Part shown: one piece after another, positions 7,499 through 15,074 of the stretch | How positions within the stretch are numbered: the stretch's first letter is position 1 | How the letters are laid out: each line of letters opens with the position of its first letter | IMG/VR virus record: IMGVR_UViG_3300035099_000181 | Span: 37,071 to 101,070 of that record | Strand: one strand, 5' to 3' | DNA length: 64,000 nucleotides | Origin: a virus | Translations under genes and position numbers: made by a program | The notes under the pieces: model-generated | The model's input: the letters and a program-made list of their open reading frames with translations, nothing else | What the model was told of the DNA's origin: nothing | Databases searched by the model: none

Positions 7499-7708
7499 AT
7501 GACATACGAAAAGTCATTGATAGACCTGTCCGACAAGGGCAGGAAAGAAGGCAAGAAGCTGAGGTATGAGGTAGGCGTCTTCTGGGCGCAGAACCAAGAC
7601 GAGCCAGAGATAGTGGCGAAGTTTAGGTGCTACGGTGACGCCTTCGCGTTCGCGACAAAATTACAAGTGGCGCCTGTCTACAAATACCAGGTCGTCATAA
7701 GGAGCTAA
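7499..7708 (+). CDS. Hypothetical protein, 69 aa
   Basis: ATG 7499 follows AAAGAAAGAAGATAAC. The product begins MTYEKSLIDLSDKGRKEG and has two predicted strands (RYEVGVFWAQN, YQVVIRS) with a helix between them. No family is recognised. Confidence 0.5.
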   Translation: MTYEKSLIDLSDKGRKEGKKLRYEVGVFWAQNQDEPEIVAKFRCYGDAFAFATKLQVAPVYKYQVVIRS

Positions 7709-7747
7709 GATGTCCACAATCTGGTGATAAGATTAAGGAGGAAAGAG

Positions 7748-7804
7748 ATGAAAAACGTAGAGATAGAATTGAAAGGAGACAAAACACAAGTGCTAGGAAT
7801 GTGA
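7748..7804 (+). pseudogene. Truncated 18-aa paralogue of the 7859 gene
   Basis: ATG 7748 after AAGGAGGAAAGAG opens MKNVEIELKGDKTQVLGM and then stops. The intact neighbour starts MKNVEAQVKGDKLVITVD. Shared start, spacing and ribosome site indicate a partial duplication cut off after about 13 codons, or a leader peptide born from one. Confidence 0.5.
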
Positions 7805-7858
7805 TCTCTGCCGGTAGTGATTTCGCTATCTCTAATTGAGAGCTAAAAGGAGGAGAGC

Positions 7859-8035
7859 ATGAAAAACGTTGAGGCACAGGTAAAGGGAGACAAGTTGGTC
7901 ATCACGGTGGACTTGAAGATCGACCTGGGGCCGTCCAAATCGGGCAAGACCCAGATGATCGCCACAAGCGAGGGCAACATCCGAATTCCAGGCCGCGACG
8001 AGTTCGTAGGCCTGAACGTCTACCGACAGAAGTAG
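7859..8035 (+). CDS. Conserved small phage protein, 58 aa
   Basis: ATG 7859 after AAAAGGAGGAGAGC. The pattern (VKGDKLVITVDLKIDLGPSK, SGKTQMIATSEGNIRI, GLNVYRQK) is familiar to me from uncharacterised small proteins common in phage and metagenomic contigs. It is probably a compact beta protein. No function is established. A truncated copy of its first codons lies 110 bp upstream. Confidence 0.7.
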   Translation: MKNVEAQVKGDKLVITVDLKIDLGPSKSGKTQMIATSEGNIRIPGRDEFVGLNVYRQK

Positions 8036-8049
8036 GGCTGAGGATGAGG

Positions 8050-8088
8050 GTAGGGCCTGGGGAGTCCTGCCCGATTCTTGAACCCTAC
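8050..8088. promoter_or_regulatory. Intergenic GTAGGG/CCCTAC hairpin
   Basis: Outer arms GTAGGG and CCCTAC enclose a GGGC...GCCC pair and GATTCTTG. The same GATTCTTG...CCTACAA string recurs at 11424-11439. It belongs to the dispersed hairpin family of this region and precedes the 8107 gene. Confidence 0.4.
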
Positions 8089-8106
8089 AACAGGAAAGGA
8101 GGAGAC

Positions 8107-8334
8107 ATGAAGGGAAAGGAAGAGTTTGGAATAAAGCAGTTTGTGGCCGTAGTGCAAGCCTCTTCCGGCAGCAAATTCATGGTTTTTACGACAGGGAGCC
8201 CGAAGCACTACATGTTCTCTGTGCTCGACAACAATGGATGCCAAGGAGACCTGATGTGGAGCGTGGCAAAGGCGGACTTGCGGGATGATATACGCAGAAT
8301 GCTGGCGCATGGATACGGGAACTGCGTCCTGTGA
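8107..8334 (+). CDS. Hypothetical protein, 75 aa
   Basis: ATG 8107 follows AAAGGAGGAGAC. The sequence (GIKQFVAVVQASSGSKFMVF, then DLMWSVAKADLRDDIRRML) looks like a small alpha/beta protein. No family recognised. An upstream extension to 8044 would overlap the hairpin and lacks a ribosome site. Confidence 0.55.
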   Translation: MKGKEEFGIKQFVAVVQASSGSKFMVFTTGSPKHYMFSVLDNNGCQGDLMWSVAKADLRDDIRRMLAHGYGNCVL

Positions 8335-8345
8335 AAGGAGGAGGC

Positions 8346-8443
8346 ATGAAGAAGAGCGACGGGCTGACCTAAAGAAGCGCCTGAAAAAGAACGGATGCGA
8401 AAGATGTATTTACATTTACGGAAGGCCATTGCGGAACTTCTAA
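8346..8443 (+). pseudogene. Frameshifted small gene remnant
   Basis: A strong ribosome site (AAAGGAGGAGGC) precedes ATG 8346, but that frame stops after 8 codons. The neighbouring frame reads EEERRADLKKRLKKNGCERC and on to YGRPLRNF before TAA 8443. A one-base shift near the start would join them. It may be a broken gene or a sequencing error. Confidence 0.35.
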
Positions 8444-8484
8444 AGCCGCACAACGTCAAGCGGCAAAGGAGCAAGTTCTTCTAG
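8395..8484 (+). CDS. Possible 29-aa basic peptide
   Basis: ATG 8395 opens a short basic helical frame (MRKMYLHLRKAIAELLKPHN) ending 20 bases before the next gene. It overlaps the remnant at 8346-8443 and has no clear ribosome site. At most one of the two is likely to be real. Confidence 0.25.
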   Translation: MRKMYLHLRKAIAELLKPHNVKRQRSKFF

Positions 8485-8504
8485 CTTTTGAGAAGGAGGA
8501 AGAG

Positions 8505-9506
8505 ATGGAAAAAATTATCAGACGAGAGTTCAACGCTAAGTGCACATCAATTGTGCTACACGCCGGAGAGTATATTCGGGGACGTGTAGCGCACTCCTCA
8601 AGGACAGGATTGTCGGGCATAATAGAGCACAAAGTTCGCCCGACTGACCTGCTTGTATCAGGCTTTCGATCAGACTCCCTGCCCTGTGATTTACCTGAGA
8701 CATTCTTCGTTTTCAAAGGACATGGGAGCAATCCCACTGATCCTATTTTATTCCATAGAGAAGCGGAAAACATTTATTCCGCAACCTTGTTGGACATTCA
8801 ATCTGAATGCCCAGCACCAGAAAAACCCGTGCCTGCACCATGGTGGGCACAGGTAGCAGATGTTTTTGTGCCGGAGTGTGCATATCAGTTAGACGTAGCC
8901 TGGGCACTCTGGCGTGCTCAAACTCCTCCGTGTGGTGGTCCTTGTAGGCACGGCGTCATAGTTGACGCCATCAAGGTGTTTTCGGAGCTGGACGCGAATG
9001 ATGCGCATGTTCGGCTGCCGTTCTTCCTATCTTCAGAATCCTCAGATTGGGCACTTGCGCCGCCTAAAGAGGGGGCGACAAAGGATCTAGGACTCATCAT
9101 TTCACGGTACGGACACTTTGCACGAATCTCTTGTTGGTCCCTGGTAGCAAAAAACTTTTATGCTCGCCTTGCAACCGGGGAGCGAGCGGAAGATTTGTAT
9201 AGCTCCGTGGTCTCTTACCAGGGCATTTTACTGGATAAGAACTACGGAACGCCTTTTGTCATTGGGTGCAAAAAGTTCACACCCAAGGAGGAAGGCATTT
9301 GGTTCGAGTGCGGCGGCAAAATGATGTGTGCTCCGTGGGGCGAGTGGATCGTCCTACCTGAGAGACTCGTCAACGAGGCGATTCCGTATTATCGGAGAAT
9401 TAACGAGGGAGGTTTTACCGTCCCTCCCTTAAGCCTTCGCATAGAAGAGCGCGAAAGGAGGGGAGAAGCTAGCGAATGGTACGGACTCGCTACGCTGAAT
9501 GCATAA
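8505..9506 (+). CDS. Hypothetical protein, 333 aa
   Basis: ATG 8505 follows AAGGAGGAAGAG. This is the largest unrecognised gene in the early region. It is Cys- and Trp-rich (PPCGGPCRHG about 140-149, VIGCKK, WFECGGKMMCAPWGEW), mixed alpha/beta, with no nucleotide-binding loop, membrane segment or signal peptide. The middle region DLGLIISRYGHFARISCWSL is predicted strand-helix. A perfect hairpin follows its stop, so it probably ends a transcript. Confidence 0.6.
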   Translation: MEKIIRREFNAKCTSIVLHAGEYIRGRVAHSSRTGLSGIIEHKVRPTDLLVSGFRSDSLPCDLPETFFVFKGHGSNPTDPILFHREAENIYSATLLDIQSECPAPEKPVPAPWWAQVADVFVPECAYQLDVAWALWRAQTPPCGGPCRHGVIVDAIKVFSELDANDAHVRLPFFLSSESSDWALAPPKEGATKDLGLIISRYGHFARISCWSLVAKNFYARLATGERAEDLYSSVVSYQGILLDKNYGTPFVIGCKKFTPKEEGIWFECGGKMMCAPWGEWIVLPERLVNEAIPYYRRINEGGFTVPPLSLRIEERERRGEASEWYGLATLNA

Positions 9507-9515
9507 CATTTCATC

Positions 9516-9539
9516 GCCTGCCCTAGCAATAGGGCAGGC
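9516..9539. terminator. 10-bp perfect hairpin after the 8505 gene
   Basis: GCCTGCCCTA and TAGGGCAGGC pair around a GCAA tetraloop. No T-run follows on the + strand (ATAAGGG), so it may be an RNA-stability or processing element rather than a classic terminator. It belongs to the same GGGCAGG family as the hairpins upstream. Confidence 0.45.
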
Positions 9540-9558
9540 ATAAGGGAGAGAATATCGC

Positions 9559-9876
9559 ATGAACATAGTAAATTGGGAAAGACATTTTGAGGCCAGTTTC
9601 CGGGTTTGGAACGAGAAGAATTGGCTATCTCTGGATCAGGTCCAGATCGCCTACAGGGGAGTGTCACCAGAGATGGCCTGCATCAGGAAGGACAGCTATG
9701 AGAAGTTATCCTTTGACGCAAAAGAGGCCGCCCAATTTGTCCTGTCACAGGATATCCTAACCCCACGCCGGGGGAAGCCGTCGCGGTGTGGCTACAGACA
9801 GGCATTGGCTCGTAGACTAAACGGGTCATGGCCAAGAGTCGCGGAAGAGCTGAAAACCTGGTGCCGGGGACTATGA
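9559..9876 (+). CDS. Hypothetical protein, 105 aa
   Basis: ATG 9559 lies after AAGGGAGAGAATATCGC. The product is helical, ending in KPSRCGYRQALARRLNGSWP, and resembles a small DNA-binding or adaptor protein, but no family is recognised. Its stop overlaps the primase start as ATGA, so it is probably translated with the primase. Confidence 0.55.
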   Translation: MNIVNWERHFEASFRVWNEKNWLSLDQVQIAYRGVSPEMACIRKDSYEKLSFDAKEAAQFVLSQDILTPRRGKPSRCGYRQALARRLNGSWPRVAEELKTWCRGL

Positions 9877-10778
9877 ACATTCTTGGCATCTTGAACGACT
9901 ACCGCGTGCCATTCGATTTGCGCAAGGACTGGGCCAACATGCCTTGTCCATCCTGCCAGGATCACGCGGCACACCTTGGAATAAACGTTGTGACGGGGCA
10001 GGCAAACTGCTGGCGATGTGGAGGCAAGTCCCTGATCCCAACTCTCGCCAAGATCTTGCGGGTTGACCGGGCCAGAATCATCAAGATCCTCGGACCCTAT
10101 AGGGAGGGTAGGGCCCGGAAGAGATCGTTGGTTTTAGAGACGAAAAAGGGGGTCTACAGGGCCTTCCTGCCCCAAGGCTGCCGACCTCTGAGGGAAGTTC
10201 CAGGAGCTGTCCGGTATCTCGAGGGTAGGGGGTTTAAGATCAGCGAGCTAGAGTCCACCTGGGGCGTATTGGCCACAGGCCCAGGATCCATCACCAGAAA
10301 AGGAGACAAAGTCCTAGACCTGAGCTATCGCATCGTTGCTCCAGTCACGCTCGGCGGCAAGATCATCTCGTACCAATGCCGGGACTGGACAGGGAAGGCT
10401 CGGCAGAAGTACCTGAACTGTCTGCCCGAATTGGAATCCATTCCACTAAAAAGCACACTATATGGCCTTGATCAGGCAGAGGGAATGGACTCAGCAACGC
10501 TCGTGGAGGGCGTGACAGATGCCTGGGCAATAGGCCCAGGCGCGGTGGCCTGCTTCGGAATAAAGCATAGGCCGGAGCAAATCCGGGAGCTGGCGTGGAG
10601 ATTCCAGCGGATTGACGTGATGTTCGATGCGGAGGCAGGACCAGCCAAGATCCAGGCGAGGAAGATAGAGGCGGAACTGAGGCAGCTCGGAGCCGAAGTG
10701 AACATTGTCCGGCTCCCGAAAGGCAAAGACCCTGCCGATATAGGCAGGGAAAGATTAAGGAAGGAGAAAGATTTATGA
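9873..10778 (+). CDS. DnaG-type primase
   Basis: About 301 residues from ATG 9873, chosen because it overlaps the upstream stop as ATGA; an ATG at 9828 is possible. The N-terminus has a zinc module (CPSC, then CWRCGG) as in CHC2 primases. The C-terminal half has a TOPRIM fold with VEGVTDAWA (metal-binding Glu) and DVMFDAEAG. It should make RNA primers for the phage replisome, working with the DnaB-like helicase at 13541. It is shorter than bacterial DnaG (about 600 aa), so it lacks a full helicase-interaction domain. Confidence 0.85.
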   Translation: MNILGILNDYRVPFDLRKDWANMPCPSCQDHAAHLGINVVTGQANCWRCGGKSLIPTLAKILRVDRARIIKILGPYREGRARKRSLVLETKKGVYRAFLPQGCRPLREVPGAVRYLEGRGFKISELESTWGVLATGPGSITRKGDKVLDLSYRIVAPVTLGGKIISYQCRDWTGKARQKYLNCLPELESIPLKSTLYGLDQAEGMDSATLVEGVTDAWAIGPGAVACFGIKHRPEQIRELAWRFQRIDVMFDAEAGPAKIQARKIEAELRQLGAEVNIVRLPKGKDPADIGRERLRKEKDL

Positions 10779-11329
10779 ATTCTCAAGAAGCAGCGAAGAA
10801 GATGTTGGAAGTCGCAGGACTTCTAGGCATGATGGATACGAAGCGCTACGGGGACCCTGAGAAATGGTTCCGTGCGCTCCTAACAGGCCCTGAATACTCC
10901 ATTTTCGTGCAGGAAAGTGACGGCAAGTTCATATTCAGCTCAGAATATCCCAAGGATTTAAAAGGAATAGGCCAATCTTGGGGCGATGACCGGATTCAGA
11001 TTTCGGTCAGCACCGAACGACCTGCCGAGGCGATAGCCAAAGAGGTGCGGAGACGGTTCTTGCCCAAGTTCCTTGAGCGCCTCGCCGTCGTGAAAGAACG
11101 AGTGCGCAAGAGCGACGAGGGACATCAACTACAGGAGGAGACATATGAACGCCTCCTTGACATAGCAGGACTCTACTCGCAGAGAAACGACCACTTCGAG
11201 ATCTATTTCAAGGATCTTTCCCTGTCCGTGGAGCAGGGAGGGATGGTATATATTAACCGTGGGACTACATCTTCTGCCGTCGCCGAGAAGCTGGTCAAGT
11301 TGCTTGCTGAGGACGAGGAAAGCAGATGA
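10775..11329 (+). CDS. Hypothetical protein, 184 aa
   Basis: Overlaps the primase stop as ATGA. The protein is soluble and helical at both ends, with a middle (DDRIQISVSTERPAEAIAKE) that looks alpha/beta. No catalytic motif is visible. Operon position between primase and initiator suggests a replication-associated role by context only. Confidence 0.55.
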   Translation: MNSQEAAKKMLEVAGLLGMMDTKRYGDPEKWFRALLTGPEYSIFVQESDGKFIFSSEYPKDLKGIGQSWGDDRIQISVSTERPAEAIAKEVRRRFLPKFLERLAVVKERVRKSDEGHQLQEETYERLLDIAGLYSQRNDHFEIYFKDLSLSVEQGGMVYINRGTTSSAVAEKLVKLLAEDEESR

Positions 11330-11475
11330 TCAAGGCCACAGGCACGGTAGACAGTTACCAGGTAGATGGCCTTCCTACCGGGCAAAGCAAAGCTGAAGAC
11401 ATAGGCAGAGCGAAGGTTCTGCCCGATTCTTGTCCTACAAAAATAATCCTTGACTTTTCCGATTTTCTGTTATAA
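11326..11475 (+). CDS. Possible 49-aa peptide
   Basis: ATG 11326 overlaps the stop of the 10775 gene as ATGA and the frame stays open through a hairpin-family element to TAA 11475. The end of the frame coincides with the promoter at 11450-11476 and the C-terminus reads like noncoding sequence, so support is only the coupled start. Confidence 0.25.
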   Translation: MIKATGTVDSYQVDGLPTGQSKAEDIGRAKVLPDSCPTKIILDFSDFLL

Positions 11476-11476
11476 T
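11450..11476 (+). promoter_or_regulatory. Sigma-70-type promoter
   Basis: TTGACT at 11450-11455 and TATAAT at 11471-11476 with a 15-bp spacer; the strongest bacterial-type promoter seen in the window. It lies ahead of a structured leader and the initiator gene, and would drive the replication operon from 11733. Confidence 0.7.
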
Positions 11477-11544
11477 AAGATAGACAGTCGGAAGGGACTG
11501 GGGGAAAGGCCAATCCCCGTAGGGTTCCGGATGACATTCCTTCT

Positions 11545-11630
11545 TGATGTAGAAGCGGGCGTCAGCAAGCGGAGTCGTGCCCGCAAGCGTGCTCGGTGCC
11601 TCTATCACCTGGCGACGCCCGCTTCTACAT
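11545..11630 (+). ncRNA. Structured leader or small RNA with 17-bp stem
   Basis: ATGTAGAAGCGGGCGTC is followed about 50 nt later by its exact reverse complement GACGCCCGCTTCTACAT. The enclosed part has further short pairings (GCCCGCAAGC). It begins about 65 nt after the -10 box at 11471 and ends about 100 nt before the initiator start. It could be a copy-control antisense target, a leader that hides the ribosome site, or a small RNA. No known family is recognised. The rest of 11330-11732 is leader sequence with one GATGCAGCATC dyad. Confidence 0.5.
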
Positions 11631-11732
11631 TTCCAAAACGCCAATAGAGGAGGTGCACTTTGCACGATACCAAGTTTCCCAAACTCGCAAGATGCAGCAT
11701 CTTCAATAACTGTTCCCGAAAGGAGAAGAGCC

Positions 11733-13055
11733 ATGAAGCAAGAGAGATCTAACCAAGACCAGCCCCAAAGAAGACTTCCCAAGAATCTACCCGATATTGT
11801 CAACTGCTCAATGGGCAAGCATTTCACCCAGGTCCCAAATGACCTCATCAGAGACGAGAGTATATCCATAAAAGCAAGAGGAATTCTGGTGCTCATACTA
11901 AGCAACAGAGAAGGATGGACTACATACCAGAGCCAGATGCAGAAAATCTGTCGTCTCGGACCCCTTGCTTTAAGATCCGGAATGAAGGAACTTGAGAAGG
12001 CGGGATACCTTGCCCGAATGGTCTACCGAGACAAACAAACAAAAGAAATACTTGGGTCCTTCTTAGCATGCGCAGATACGCCTTTCCAATTCCAGATCGG
12101 GGAGTGCCAAGAAGACTTGATGAGCCAAGGATTTGTTATTGGATTGCACCCGAAGAGCCAAGCCAGGCTTGGTTGTGACCTAAAGATTGGTTACCAATCT
12201 TTAGGTAACCAATCTATTGGTGATCAGCCCCTAAGAATACTAACTAATAAGAATATTAATATAGAAAGAAGACTCTCTCTTAAAGAGAGAGACTCTTTCG
12301 AGTCTCATGGAAAATCTCTTCCAGAACAACCTTCTCAATCTTTTCCAAATTTGGAAGAGCCTTCCGGGATTGATTCATCCCCTCCGCTTCGAGAGGCGAA
12401 GCCTCTCTCGCTCCGTGATCAAGAAATCCCTCCTCAGAATGAGGACTCTTTCCCTCTCCGAGACTCTTCCACTTCTGGCACTCAACCCGAGGCTTCTAAG
12501 GAGGTTCCTCAGGAAGAGTCGCCAAAGGCGAAAGATCCTGTCAAGGTAGCTGGCAAGCATCTCATGGCGAACGGGGGTCAGGGATTTTACGCCTTGCTCA
12601 AGATGATCCTGGACAGGCCTATCAAGCAAGAGTTCTGGAAGCATGCCGTCCCGCTCGGAAAAATGGTGATCAACGATAAAATATCTGAGGATAGAATATT
12701 TGGCGTTATTGCCTGGCTGTTCGAGCATCATGGCCAAGAGTTCGTACCGACCGTGTTTAGCGGGTCGGATCTTCGGAATAAGTTCGCTCGGATAGAGCAT
12801 CAGATGAAATCTCAGGTCAAAAGGAACCTTCCCCACTCTAAGGATGCCAAGGTAACGTATGAGGAGAAAATGAGTTATGTCAAGGATGAAGTCTTGTATG
12901 AGAACGGAAGAACATATGGGCCCGAAGATTATCCAGACGGAAAAATCGCCAGAGATGGATTCGGAAGGGCTATCAGACCTGATTTACTTTGCGGGGAAAG
13001 CCTTCGTCCGACAGGCCGGGGAGTCAATAATGGCCAGGTCCGGAATACCAGTTAG
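11733..13055 (+). CDS. Replication initiator-like protein, 440 aa
   Basis: ATG 11733 follows CCCGAAAGGAGAAGAGCC. Residues about 25-115 (FTQVPNDLIRDESISIKARG, then LRSGMKELEKAGYLARMVYR) match the winged-helix domain of phage replication initiators and DnaD-like replisome organisers. Residues 145-270 form a low-complexity Ser/Pro/Glu linker, and a helical C-terminal domain follows. The linker DNA contains palindromes and an AT-rich stretch (12165-12330), the arrangement of lambda O, whose origin lies within its gene. The next two genes are a DnaC-like loader and DnaB-like helicase, supporting this role. Confidence 0.7.
   Translation: MKQERSNQDQPQRRLPKNLPDIVNCSMGKHFTQVPNDLIRDESISIKARGILVLILSNREGWTTYQSQMQKICRLGPLALRSGMKELEKAGYLARMVYRDKQTKEILGSFLACADTPFQFQIGECQEDLMSQGFVIGLHPKSQARLGCDLKIGYQSLGNQSIGDQPLRILTNKNINIERRLSLKERDSFESHGKSLPEQPSQSFPNLEEPSGIDSSPPLREAKPLSLRDQEIPPQNEDSFPLRDSSTSGTQPEASKEVPQEESPKAKDPVKVAGKHLMANGGQGFYALLKMILDRPIKQEFWKHAVPLGKMVINDKISEDRIFGVIAWLFEHHGQEFVPTVFSGSDLRNKFARIEHQMKSQVKRNLPHSKDAKVTYEEKMSYVKDEVLYENGRTYGPEDYPDGKIARDGFGRAIRPDLLCGESLRPTGRGVNNGQVRNTS
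12165..12330. promoter_or_regulatory. Candidate replication origin inside the initiator gene
   Basis: A perfect 29-nt palindrome spans 12178-12206 (arm ACCTAAAGATTGGT around a central T), followed by two half-sites (GGTAACCAATC, ATTGGTGATCA), an AT-rich tract (ACTAATAAGAATATTAATAT) and another palindrome at 12273-12291 (CTCTCTCTT/A/AAGAGAGAG). About 75 bp of it recurs outside any long gene at 63390-63465, in a different reading frame, so the DNA rather than the protein is conserved. This fits an initiator-binding site and unwinding element. Confidence 0.6.
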
Positions 13056-13548
13056 ATACAGGGATGCGACATTATCTGACTTTCCAGGTTTTAGTTATGT
13101 TCCTGGTCAATCGTATTACTTGTGTGGGGCTCCTGGAGCAGGCAAGACACATTTGATGTGTGCTCTAGTTCGGGAATTGGCACCCTGGAAGAGATGTTTA
13201 CGCATTCCGATGATAGAGATGCTAAACAACGTCAGAGATTCATATGATCAGAAGTCTCCTGAGCGGGATGATTACGACGATGATGATCCTTCTGGAAATA
13301 TTGTTAACAGAATGTGCAATATGCACATTCTTGCTTTAGATGATATCGGACGGGAGAAGTCTACTGAATGGACTCAGGAGATGTTTTATCTGATTGTAAA
13401 TCGACGTTATGAGGATATGGCCATTACACATTTCGCTAGTAACTTCTCTCTTGGTGAGCTGGCGGATGTGGTTGATGCCAGGATTGCGCGAAGGATTGGA
13501 GAGATGTGCCGTGTGGTCAATCTGAACAAGAGAGTTTCTGATGGCTGA
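13030..13548 (+). CDS. DnaC/IstB-like helicase loader ATPase
   Basis: 172 residues from ATG 13030 (after GGCCGGGGAGTCAATA), overlapping the initiator gene by 26 bp. Walker A GAPGAGKTH at about 33-41 and Walker B ILALDDIGRE at about 98-107, followed by an arginine-containing sensor region (ARIARRIGEMCRVV). This is the AAA+ core of DnaC, lambda-P-neighbour and DnaI-type loaders, and it is followed at once by the replicative helicase. A start at 12877 is less likely because it would overlap the initiator much further. Confidence 0.85.
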   Translation: MARSGIPVRYRDATLSDFPGFSYVPGQSYYLCGAPGAGKTHLMCALVRELAPWKRCLRIPMIEMLNNVRDSYDQKSPERDDYDDDDPSGNIVNRMCNMHILALDDIGREKSTEWTQEMFYLIVNRRYEDMAITHFASNFSLGELADVVDARIARRIGEMCRVVNLNKRVSDG

Positions 13549-14461
13549 TCCCGATATTGTTAGAACATTGATGGCGGCCACGGTCATGGATACTAAGTTT
13601 TTGAAAGGATTGCGTAAGGTCTGGCGCGATGACCTATCCGGAGACACATGGGGATGGTTGGGAAACGAGTGCTTTAGGCATCTCAAGGAGCATGGGAAGG
13701 CCCCAGGCAGGGACATACAGCTTGCATGGGCCACTATTCCAGACCCGGTCCTCAAGCGGGACATGGAACGGTTCCTGGCAAAGCTGTCCAATGAATGGGA
13801 TGATTGGGAAGCCAACAATGCATACAGTGTGGAAGCCTTGCTGAAGGAGGCCGAGAAGTACTTCGCCCAGCAGCTTTATCTGATCAAGGCTGCCGAGCTG
13901 GAGGCTGCTGCTGAGGCAGGGGACATTGAGGCTGCCGACGAGATAGTTAGTGAGATGAAGCCGCCGAAGTTGTCTATGGCTGTGTCCATTGTGCTGTCCG
14001 AGAATCCCAACATCATAAGGGAAGCTTTTGAGCATAAGGTACAATCTCTCGTTGGCCTTGGTGGGGCGTTTCAAGAGCTTGTCGGGGAGCAAGTTGTTAA
14101 GGACTCATTCGTGGCTTTTCTTGGCAAAGAGAAGGTGGGTAAGTCTTGGATTTTGCAAGCCCTCGCCTTCAGCGCCGCGAAGGCCAGGCAGAATGTCATG
14201 TACTGCCAATGTGGAGATCTGAGCCAGCGGCAGCAAGTATCCCGTTTTTCCATACAGCTTTCTGGGAGGTCTAACAGGTCTAAATATAACAGGACACAGC
14301 TTTTGCCTGTCCCTGACTGCTTCCTCAACCAGACAAACGAATGCAATAGGGAAGAGCGTTTGTGTTCTGTATCCGTTGTAGATGACTTGACTTTCAAGCC
14401 GTATCCAAAGTTGGCCGCGTTTGATTCCAAAAAAGGCTATATCCCGTGCTTCAGGGACTGA
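13541..14461 (+). CDS. DnaB-like replicative helicase, part before in-frame TGA
   Basis: 306 residues before a TGA at 14459-14461. The N-terminal domain (residues 1-150) is helical as in DnaB. The RecA-like ATPase begins with Walker A FLGKEKVGKS at about 192-201. The same frame continues without break after the TGA to 15070, giving a 509-residue protein, the usual DnaB length. The stop falls between Walker A and Walker B, so this part alone cannot be an active helicase. Overlaps the loader gene by 8 bp. See the next entry and findings. Confidence 0.8.
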   Translation: MADPDIVRTLMAATVMDTKFLKGLRKVWRDDLSGDTWGWLGNECFRHLKEHGKAPGRDIQLAWATIPDPVLKRDMERFLAKLSNEWDDWEANNAYSVEALLKEAEKYFAQQLYLIKAAELEAAAEAGDIEAADEIVSEMKPPKLSMAVSIVLSENPNIIREAFEHKVQSLVGLGGAFQELVGEQVVKDSFVAFLGKEKVGKSWILQALAFSAAKARQNVMYCQCGDLSQRQQVSRFSIQLSGRSNRSKYNRTQLLPVPDCFLNQTNECNREERLCSVSVVDDLTFKPYPKLAAFDSKKGYIPCFRD

Positions 14462-15070
14462 CCGGATTATAGGTTCTCTTCCTGGTTCGAGGAGGAAAAG
14501 CAGTGCCTGGATTTGGGATGGGAAGAGGCTCAGGAAATTTGGAGAAGGTTTGATTTGGCGATAGGCAACAGGCTTCGTTTGTTCTGGGGAGCGACGAGGA
14601 CGGTGACGGCGCGGGACGTGGATGCCGAACTGGATAGGCTGAAGGACAGCATGGGGTGGATGCCGGGCATTATCGTCATTGACTATGCGGACATACTCGC
14701 TCCTGAGTCTGGATCTGGCAGAGACTTCAGGCACCAGGAAAACGCGCGATGGGAGGCACTCAGGAGGCTGTCGCAGGATTGGGAATGCTGCGTCGTGACG
14801 GCCACACAGTCAACGCGGGAGACTTACCGAAAGCGCCTGATATCGGAAGGTGATGCGAGCGAAGACAAGCGGAAGGCTGCTCATGTCACGGCGATGTTCG
14901 GCCTGAACAAGGATGCTCATGACAGGAGGAGAGGGTGGATGCGGATCAATCCAGTATTCGTTAGGGATGATGACTACGATCCTTTTGATCAGGTTGCGGT
15001 CCTTCAGTTACTGCAGCGCGGAATGCCGAATTTGGGGAGCTGGTGGTGGATGAAAAAATCAGAGGAATGA
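14462..15070 (+). CDS. DnaB-like helicase, part after in-frame TGA
   Basis: Continues the 13541 frame from PDYRFSSWFEEE. Walker B GIIVIDYADIL at about residues 374-384 of the joined protein, then the Gln-containing sensor motif VVTATQSTR and the C-terminal RecA core. There is no ATG at its beginning; the first possible internal start is TTG 14513. A stem-loop (TCTTCCT/AGGAGGA, loop GGTTCG) lies 15 nt after the TGA. Read-through, selenocysteine, a nonsense mutation or a sequencing error are all possible; a separate second gene is least likely since the fold is split. Confidence 0.8.
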   Translation, partial: PDYRFSSWFEEEKQCLDLGWEEAQEIWRRFDLAIGNRLRLFWGATRTVTARDVDAELDRLKDSMGWMPGIIVIDYADILAPESGSGRDFRHQENARWEALRRLSQDWECCVVTATQSTRETYRKRLISEGDASEDKRKAAHVTAMFGLNKDAHDRRRGWMRINPVFVRDDDYDPFDQVAVLQLLQRGMPNLGSWWWMKKSEE

Positions 15071-15074
15071 AAAA

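Noticed and set aside
13541-15070. Genome-wide recoding of TGA
   Set aside because: Most genes in the window end in TGA within ATGA overlaps, so TGA is a normal stop here.
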